From positions 62,001 through 126,000 of the forward strand of contig JALIZF010001464.1 in the NCBI GenBank assembly GCA_029948255.1: a stretch of 64,000 nt of DNA, read 5' to 3'. This DNA is from Telmatactis stephensoni (lineage: Eukaryota > Cnidaria > Anthozoa > Actiniaria > Isophelliidae). Positions 1-10,000 of this stretch are shown piece by piece (position 1 is the first letter of the stretch; every line of letters starts with the position of its first letter). The position numbers and the translations under genes are program-made. The notes beneath the pieces were generated by a model that saw nothing but the letters and a program-made list of their open reading frames with translations, was not told the origin of the DNA and ran no database searches.

Positions 1-1079
1 TTCATAAAACAACTAACTATTTTGGGTGCAAAAGTATCTCTAAAGGGTTAAAAATCGTCCAGCCGCACCCTTCTTAAGAGGCCTGGTACCTTTTAGGGAT
101 GTTTTTATATTTCTGACAAACATACCCAATCCTTTTACAATGGAGTCCCCCATCCCCCAGAACTTCACAAGGAAACACAAAGATGGCTGGATAGATTGTA
201 ATAGTTATTTACACTGTTCTGCTTAGTGCTATCCACTAGTTTGTACAAAATAGTGCAATTAGACAATTATACATGCATGTATCTTTAATTAAGACAACAC
301 TTTATCAAACAAATATTATCACACAGTAATATTGAAATATTAAAAAACAACATTTTATGCACCAGTTTTAAAATACCAATGTGGTTTTAGATTTGGCTAT
401 TCACTAAAGAAAGCCTGTTTTTCACAAGTAACAATAAAAAAAAAACGATGCTAAAACGACATACACAGATTCAGTGATGCTCTGTCCATTGTCTTCTCTC
501 ATGAAATACAACACTGAGTCTGCGTAAGTTGTCTCTGCTTCTGCCACCAGTGAAATACAGGTTTAGATACAAAGCTAAAAAGGTTTTAATCACATCATCA
601 TTAAACGTGCTACAATGATGTTGTACTTCAACAATGGTTCATTATATTTTATATAATAATTGGCATATTACGCGCGCTCTGATTGGTCGAACAACCATGT
701 CTGATTAGAGTACACACATAGATGGCGTCATCGAATCTTACGCGCGCTCTGATTGGTTGGAATGTTTCGATAAATATTATATAAAACAGATAGATTCCAT
801 TTTTCCGTGCGTCTGTACTCTAATCGATGCACAGAAGACGTCAAAATGTGGTGAGAACAACAGTCACGCCACTCGACTTCGTCTCGTGGCATACTTTTTT
901 GTTCTCACCACATTTTGACGTCATCTGTGCATCGATTAGAGTACAGACGCACGGAAAAATGGAATCTATTTGTTAAATAATTCTCTACAGTTCTAAATTT
1001 CTGCTATAACTTAAGCCTCAGTTTTATATATATCAATATGTCCACTTCAAGTTTCTAAGTTGTTCTTCATGCATTTATC
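1..1079. other. AMD1 downstream region, repeat fragments
   Basis: This stretch lies 3' of AMD1, which reads leftward, and contains no recognisable exon. Bases 1-30 and about 190-285 resemble the two ends of the MITE seen whole at 59190-59448 and 60248-60503, so a diverged or interrupted copy probably sits here. The rest is AT-rich apart from the hairpin element at 640-985. No AATAAA on the minus strand was found close to the AMD1 stop. Confidence 0.45.
640..985. mobile_element. hairpin MITE (TTCCATTTTTCCGTGCGT family)
   Basis: Arms at 792-860 and 899-967 are almost perfect reverse complements. They contain ATTCCATTTTTCCGTGCG and GACGTCAAAATGTGGTGAGA and flank a short loop with its own small palindrome (GCCAC...GTGGC, 867-890). 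A direct duplication of TTACGCGCGCTCTGATTGGT occurs at about 667 and 739. Related diverged sequence appears at 3660-3860, 5040-5120 and 5820-5895, and the core recurs at 13500-13565. This is a multi-copy non-autonomous element; the outer ends are approximate. Confidence 0.7.
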
Positions 1080-4000
1080 TCAGCTAATGCCATTGATTTC
1101 AGAGACCTTTTCATAGTGTCCATAGGTGAGGTTGTAGTTCTTCATCTGACACAACTGGAGATCATTTCTCTTGTAGCCAGCAAAATAATCCTCAAATGTC
1201 TTGATGGACGAGCCACAAGGTGCACCCTAGATGAGAAAGGGAGGGACATGAAGATTTTGGGAAATGTTTTACTGAGATTCCTAGACTGTGAGAACTCAGT
1301 TGATACACTTTGTGTTTTGTTTTGTTCTCAACAAAGCTTATGCTCCACATCAATTAACCATTCTTGTTTTGATACAAAAATGTTCTATGACAGGAGTCTC
1401 CACACACACAGTCACATTGATGAAAACCTTGTCCATTTAATTTGACATATTGCTCTGTGTGTTTTAGAAATGTGCTGTCACCATTCAGTGAAAGCTAATG
1501 CATGACCCGGGGGGGGGGGTCGTCTCCCATATATTTACTATACGGGGATGATCCGCTGAACAGGGTATGGTTTTTCGAGCTTTTTGTCATGAACAGGGTA
1601 TCCTTTTTGCATTATAAACAAATAAGTACATTACATTCTGCAATTATTATACTTTGTCATAAACAGGGTATGGTATTTTGAGTTTTTCTGTCATAAACAG
1701 GGTAACTGTTTTAGGATCCCAGCGGAACACCCCCACCAAAATACTGGCCAAGTACCATTGAAAAGTTATCAGAAAAATCACTTAGGCCATTTTTGTGAGT
1801 ATCCCTTCAATTATAACCACATTATGTGAAATGCATGTCACAGTCTGGGATATGCTCTCAGGCTATGAATATTATGTACCTGATTAGCAAACAAGGTCAT
1901 CAAGAATTTTCCAGGTTTAAAGGCATCAAGTACTTTGTCGATCAGCTCCTTGTAGCAAATCTAAACCATAACAACAACAAAGTCAACATTTTCTGTGATC
2001 CATTGAAGAGTCATTTGGATAGAATTGGTGAAAATTGAAAACGTATCATTCCCAGTGGAAATGGTCTCAAATGATTCAACAATGATGATTTTATGTATAC
2101 ACGATAACCCTTCCTAAAATTTATTGGCTATAATTCATTTAGGCTTAATTAAAAACAAAGAAGGTAAGTGGTTGGCATCATCTACTTCAAAATTAAATGC
2201 AAAATCACTCAACAATTTTTTGCTCTTTCTCATTTGAATTTTTGGAAAATATAATTTTGCTTGCTGATTATTTTGGCCTTACAGAAAACTCCAACCAACT
2301 TTCAACTCATTTCTAATTTTCACTAATTTTTGTCCAAGTGGCTTCTGATGAAGCAATCGTCAAGGACTGACTCACACAGTCCACCTGCAAAAAGCAGGGT
2401 TCTCATCATAAGTGTTGGAAACTGGCTAAAAATCACAGATACATCAAATTTTGAGTTGTCTACTTTGTGGTGAAAAGGCTTAATGTTTTACAAAAAACTG
2501 ATTTAAAAGGTATAGGATCATATTTAAAGCTAATTCAAGCTACACAGAAAGCAAAGAAGTCAAAGCAAGGATGTGAGATCACAGGAAATCCAACTCAGAC
2601 CTCTCACATTGAAGGCCATACACTAACTGGTCAACTTTGCCGTCCTTGCTCCTTGGAAAGAAATCACATGGTTCTCTAAACTCACCAGTTTTAGATTAGT
2701 CTCAAAGCTCACATAAGAGCAGTTCTCTTGGGGTGTGATATGGATTGTGAAGTACGTGTCCTAGAAAAGAAATTATATAACAACTTTATTTGCAAATAAC
2801 AATTGACTAATAAAATAACAATTGACTAATAAAATAACAATTAACTAATAATGCAAATAGGGTGTCAGCAGGGAGGAACTAAATCCCCATATTGAGCTGA
2901 CCTCCAAAATAATGATAAAATATATGTAATATGTATATGAAGATAAAATTATAACGATATTTTAGTAGCAGATTCACTGACGATCCTTTAAGTGCGTGTA
3001 CAATCGCTTCTTAAACATTTTAACATTTTCTACTTCAACAATCAAATCAGGCATGTCTGTAATGCTTACTATACATGTATTCAGGGAGGCCATGTTGGAG
3101 GGGGGGGGGGTTGCTTGCTGGATGCTGCAAGTTTGGACTGCTGACATTAACTGAAGGGCTCCAGACAAAAATGACCTAAGTGACTTTTTTGATGATTTTT
3201 TTCAATGGTATAAAATGATATATTTTAATTAACTTTCCTATGCCAAAAAATCAATGTCTGGTTATCCATCAAAAAGTCACCTAGGTTATTTTCACAGAGA
3301 ACCCTTCAACTGCAGAGTTTTCAATGCTAATTTCATCTGTAATGGTGAAGACTAAAATTTGTAGGAGAGACTGTGAAACTTGGCAGCAATCTATGTGTCT
3401 TTCAATCTATGTTGGTGGGTGTGGGGTACTACATATGAGATGGAGTGCAGTGAGATCAGATGCTTTTATATACCAATTTCAATTATTTATATTTTGTTTA
3501 AAGGCACACCAAAAGCTCAAGTTTGAACCATTCAAATCAAACTGACATTACACTTATTCCCATGCATTTAGTTTAATTATTGGCACATGCAAAGTACAGT
3601 ACATGTTGTGACCAGCCAAATGGTCTTTTGTCAGTCTTTTTCAATCCTTTATGTGTTATAGTATAGTATGTATGCTGATTGGTTGAGAACCATGTGATTA
3701 CAGTGCACCCACAGATGATATCACAGTCTTACAAGTGCTCTGATTGGTTGAAATATTTCATGGAATAAAACAACACATATATATAAAACAAACATTCCAT
3801 TTTTGTGCATCTGTATAAACACTATAGATGGTCAGAAGAAGTTAAAGTGCCAAGTTTATATGTGTATAGATTTAATGAAAGAAAACACCTACCATATATA
3901 AAAATAATGATCACTAATTAATGCCCACTTCATAAACACCTCTTATCTAATTAACACCTCTTAAAATTCAATATTTGATTTGAACACCTCTCTCTAATGG

Positions 4001-7000
4001 ATGCTGCATGTCTAATAGATGCCCCCCTAAAAGACTATCAGCAAAGGCCAAAAAATAGCACAATAAAGTCGTATCAGACTTTATGGGTGGCGTAGTGGTT
4101 AAGCCACTCGCCTCTCACTGCTGGGGTCGGGGTTCGAGTCCAATCAAGAATTCAAACTTTCAATTGGATTTTGGGTTTTTCTGATCCACCAATCAGGAGA
4201 AGGTGGATGGAGCAAATGCCCTCAATTGACCTCAAGATGGATAACAAACGTGATTGAAGCTGAATTTGCATAAACTTTTCCCTTTCACATGATTGGTGGA
4301 TCAGAAAAACCCAAATTTTAAAGAAATTTTAAAGTTGTCAGTCGCAATACAAGCATTTTTGCAGTTAAGAGAATATTTGACATTATAAATGAAGCTGTAG
4401 ACTCAAGGTCAACATTTACTGTTTATGCATTTAGCCATGTTACCATGATTACAACAAAGTTAATAGAGTGGAATGGTTAGGAAACCCATTGTTCTATCTT
4501 TTTGTTCACTTTTTCCAACCGTGACCGTGCACAAAAACAAAAACCATTCCTACATATATCAGACAATCAACTAATGAAAACATTTGGGCCAGGATCGTCA
4601 AGCATAATAAATGAAGGTAAAACAAAAGACTTGGCACGTTCCAGAACCGTACTTAGACCTCCATGTTTGCTTCTTTGTCAGTCCTTTTGATGTTTGCCCA
4701 GTTTCCAAACCATTCCGCTCTATTAACTTTGATTACAAACAGGAAATAGTGAGTGAGCTAGTGACCAAATTAACTTCCATGATAATTTACCACGTTCAAA
4801 CTAGTAGTAGTGCAAAGACTTTTGAGTGAGTAAAAATGTGCAAGATTTTAAATTATACATCTTATTATTCTCACCCGAAGGAGTTTCGATGAACAGCTGT
4901 GGTGAGCATGAACCACATTGTTCTCCAAAGCAGTTACCTAGTAGTCGTGTTAAACACAAACTTGATCAGTACACTGCTAGAAATAACAACTGTACTTCAT
5001 TATCTACCACTAATGGCTGAAGCTCCTCATATGGTCAACTTAATTTTATCATATACCCGGTCGATACATGCACTCTGATTGGCTGAAAGCCGTGCTTTAT
5101 CAGAGAATGGACCACAGTTCTGATGGCAACAGCATGAGCTTGACCGTGTGTGCACACCTTTTGAATTTGTGTACAGAGAAAATTGAACCTTTTCCCTTGA
5201 ATATTTACTTCAAAATGTATAATAAAACAAATAGAACATCTTTTTCCATGTTCCATTCATTAATACATCACTTAGGAAGTGCCGAGAGCATTCCCATGAT
5301 GTTAGTGTTATGAGATTAGTAATTAATGTAAGAGATAGAATTCACTTTTTTGGTACTCGCTGTGTATTCCACTTTAGGTCTTTAGACTTCAGTAATGTAT
5401 ACTTAAACTAACAAAAATTCGAATGGTTAACACTGAGATAACAACTTCACACTCATACACTCACTATCCAGTTTTACGTCGTTTTTCCACTGCTGTGGGT
5501 GTGACAGTGCATGGCTGTTCTCAGAGATTTTTTCCAGTTCTTCCTATCATTGGCGTCAGTCCAAAAAACATGTCTGACATCCCATTGAGAGTGCCAGCCC
5601 CAGTGCATGTGCTGCTTTACAAAATTTCTACACAACAAAAGTAATTCTAACTTACATTTATTAGACCGTTCATAGAGTATCCACATGGTTCAAATAGAGC
5701 ATCATCAATAATGGCTCCTGGAACAAAATCCTTTATTCCTGAAATCTGAAAAATTATGAAAATTAATATAGTTAATTATTAATTAGTTTCATCAAAATAG
5801 AATCACATGGTAATTAATAATCTCACGACATTTTTGACATCATCTATAAGAGTACAGACACATGGAAATAAGGAATCTATTTGTTAATTAGACCAACTAG
5901 GAATCTTGTCAAAAACTGTAAGAGAAGTCACTTCAATAATGAAGGGTTCCCTGTGAAAATGACCCAAGTGACTTTTTGATGGATGCCCTGAGATTAATTT
6001 TTCCAGCAAAGGAAAGTTAATTACATCACTTTATACCATTGAAAAAATATCATCAAAAAAGTCACTTTGAACCCCCCCCCCCCCCCCCAAAGTGTTTTTC
6101 CATTAGGTACAATTTTGACATACAAATACATGATTGTATGAATCGATTAACCTCGGTAACTTTTTTGACATCAATGCCTTCTTCTTTAAAGAACTTCTTC
6201 ATGATTCTAGGGTCCAGTTCTTGCATGAGAATCTCTAAAGTCTGGTCTGGTTCTTGGACACCTGGTGCAACATTATGAAGAGTGTAGAGATACCTGAAAC
6301 ACAAACACAATTGCGTGCAATGTTACAAGAAAAACTGCATCGTACTGTCATTTATAAGGAGTTTTGAAGGTGGTCTGAAATGCTTGTTGTATCTCAACCC
6401 AGAAAATCTTGAGCATTCAAAAATAGAAATAAAAGGGTCAAAAAGAATCATAAGATGATATGATTATTGTCTTAGATTAGTTGGGCTGAATAGGAAAATT
6501 TATTGGATTTTGTTTTCTATTCTATTTTAACTGCTGCCTGGTTGGCTCAGTTGGTAGGGCGCCGGATCTAGTTGTGCGGAGGTCGTGGGTTCAAGCCCCG
6601 GCCGGACCAACACTCAGGGTCTTTAAATAATTGAGGAGAAGGTGCTGCCTTTGTAATTACATCATTCTGCAAACAGTTAGACCTTCACATCTTCTCGGAT
6701 AAGGACGTTAAACCATAGGCCCCGCCTGCTTTCACTCTAACCCTGCTGGTATAGTGGACGTAAAAGATCCTGTTGTACTGTTCGCAAAGAGTAGCGGATT
6801 GTCACCCAGTACAACAGTCTCTAATTTGATTATATACATATGAGCGGTGTTCACACAAAAGGGGTCTTCTTTACTAAGACCCCTTTGATGTACCATCTTC
6901 AAGATTTGCCGCTTTAACAGCAATCTTTAGCGTTTCTTTGGTCATTTCTCGGCGAAGAAAGGAGAGAGAACAAGCACAACAACAAAACTCTCAAAAGAAA

Positions 7001-10000
7001 AAGAAAAAAAAAAAAAAAAAAAAAACAGAGAGAGAAAAGAAAGAAAAAGGAACAGAAAAACCGAAGGGCGCGTTTTGTGAGAGAGAAAGTAAGACAGCAA
7101 AGAAAGACAACAGTTGTTCGGATTTCTTTGCCAATTAAATGGGAATCAAAAACAAACTTTAAAAAAGAATTAACCGAGAAATAAGAAAGAGAAAAGAAAG
7201 AAAAACAGGAAAAATGGGTTTGTGAAAGAGAAAAAGAGAGAAGAAAAAGAAAAAAAGAAAAAAAAAAAAAACTGGAAAGACAAACAATAGTTGTCAAGGT
7301 AACTGTCAATCTGGTGCTGTTCTAGAAGACTGAAGGCTCAATTATACAGTGACGCCTGACGAATTCTAGGCTTTACGTTCGGTGAGCGTACTGATCGTGG
7401 CCTGAATTCAGCTTCTAAGTGCTTTTCCGAGTCATTTTGTAGCACAGAAGTCGCTTGGCTTGCATCATTAAGCAAGAAAAGACGGCGGAGACAATCTCCT
7501 GGAAGAACTCAGGAGTGGGAAGCGACTTTACGAAGAAAGAGTCACAGTAATTACGGAGACAAGATTCAACTGTGATCTCTGGAGTATTGAGGCTTCTCTG
7601 GTCGTTCTGTGATGCATTCCCCAAGCCAACAAGGCCATTTCGGCGAGTTTTGAACTGTAACGAAGGCAATCGGTGCCGTCTGTGGCCTGTTAGCGAGGGG
7701 GGCTCAGCACTTATAAGAAATTTCTACGACTAAGAGTAGGGGACGGGTGCTGTGCAAATTTTTCATGGATGCCCATAATGCTTTTCTTCCGCTGTATCTG
7801 ATCCAGTGGAAGAAATGCATTATGGGATGCATGTTTGGACGCGTAGAGTGTTTGACCTTGGACCAGCTATGATTGTAGCGCAGAGAATGCCAAAACGGGG
7901 TCGACTTGCACACCGTGCGTTACAGCCTAACTTATGGTCAACCTTTAAGACCCCTTTTAAGTGATCACGCCTCATATAGATATTTGTGCTATACAAATAC
8001 AAAAATTTCATTTCATTTTTATTCATTTTCTACAATTCTGTTTCTATGATAGAATCTTACCAGCATCCATGACTGTTTATTCTACCAAGTGCATAAGCAG
8101 CACCATCTGAAATGGCAAAATTAATTGATCAATTCATTATAAATATCAACTTGTTGGTTTATGCAGATCTATGTGCCTCCATCTCTCCATAACTATCAAT
8201 TATGTGTGAAAAGACTTACTAGAAAATAGGTCATCAAGCCATTTTGCCTGCAAATAAAGAAATATACACATAGTTAACCAGGATTTCGTACTTAAACAGT
8301 AAATATCCAGGAGCATCAATAAAAAAATAATTTTCGAATATAATAATTATTGTCCATTTTCATTCTTTACAGCATTGGTCAGAAGTTCCATAACCTGAAC
8401 ACATTTATAATGTAATGCAATTTCAATGTAGGCAAAGTTAGCAAGTCATTGGTGATTTTAGGGCTAATGGGGACTTGCACTAATAGGTCATGTGACCCTA
8501 TCTCACTTAAATCAAGCAGCACCATCAAAATAAATGCCAGAAACAGAAAGAGCACCTCGATATTAGTAAAAGTGCAAAGTGTCAGTTTATAAGATGAATA
8601 AGGGAAAATAACAGCAAATTCAAGATTAGATATTTTCTTAAGATTCATTTGGGAAAAGGTGTTGGATGACATGAGCATGCCATCCAATGCACTGTTTTTC
8701 CAAATGAGTCTTAAGAAAATATCTAATCTTGAATTTGCTGTTATTTTTCCCTTATTCATCTTATAAACTGAAACTTTGCACTTTTACTAATATCAAAGTG
8801 CTCTTTCTACTTCTGGCATTCATTTTGATGGTGCTGCTTGATACAGGGGAGATAGGGTCACGTGACCTGTTGGTGCAAGTCCCCCATTATGTCCAAGGGT
8901 CTTATGTATTCATGTCTGTCTATTCAGTCTATTTGGGACTTTGTGGATCAATCTGTCTGATCACTGTGTACACAAGTGATTAAGTCTCTACTGACATCAA
9001 GGGTTTGCCCTATCAGTCACCAGGTGCCCCAGGAAACTAACATTATTTTGGGTTTTGATGACTAAAAGTAAACTATGACAAAGCTGGCATGGTACAGGTA
9101 TATTGAGCCTGAAGGACTCCTTGATATTTGTGTTAGAGAACAGCCTTGAACTTATACTGTCATCATCTCATCATAATCATAATAATGGTATCAATTGATG
9201 AAGAATATAGTACCTCCTGGTCAAATGACTGGTGAGGAGCCTGCTGAAGTTCTGGTTCAAGGAAATTCATTCTGGAGTAAAAGAAATCCTGCAGAGCAAA
9301 ACAACAGTATTGACATGTATGAAGCAGATTTTGTATGAGGACTGCATGGTACTATGGTACCAAGTCAGTGTTGTGATGTCTATAATGGACTGGTCATTAT
9401 TTACAGGGAGGGGGCAGGAGGGGGGCTGGTGCAAATGAAAAAGGTAACTGCTCAATTTTTGATGGCCCCTCCCCCTTTCTACATACATACACATATACAT
9501 GTAACATTCTTACAGAGCAAGCGTAAAAATCTGTGGCCCCCCTCTATTTGCACCAGTCCCCCTCCCCCTCCCTGTAAATAATGTCTGGTTCCTAAAAACA
9601 ATTGAGTTTCCTGCTGCAAACATGCTATGCTGTTAACTGTGCAATTTTCACAGTCATAAAAAAACAGCTCCATGGTAGTGTGGTAATCTCTTCAAATGAA
9701 GATATCAGTGCAAAAACAACAGAAGTGAACTGTGATCAAAGAGTAAATTCTCCCTTATATTTCATTATCAACATGGGAGAAGTTCACTTTAAATCATACA
9801 TTGTAGATTACTTGATATGCTGGGACCGCTTCAATTATTACCTGGATAACAGTGAGTCCACATTCCCTGTCAGCAAGTTGCATAAGTGGTTTGATGGCAT
9901 ACAAGAGAGTTGTTGTACCACAGGTTTTGAGTATAACACGTGTCTTGGATATAAACATGCTGCTCTCACTGAAACATAGCATAACAATGACAATAACAAT

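Noticed and set aside
6537..6612. Possible tRNA gene
   Set aside because: A and B boxes are present but the acceptor stem does not pair and the sequence continues into a repeat body; treated as a SINE head.
6914..7309. 131-codon Phe/Leu/Ser-rich frame
   Set aside because: Antisense of a purine-rich low-complexity tract.
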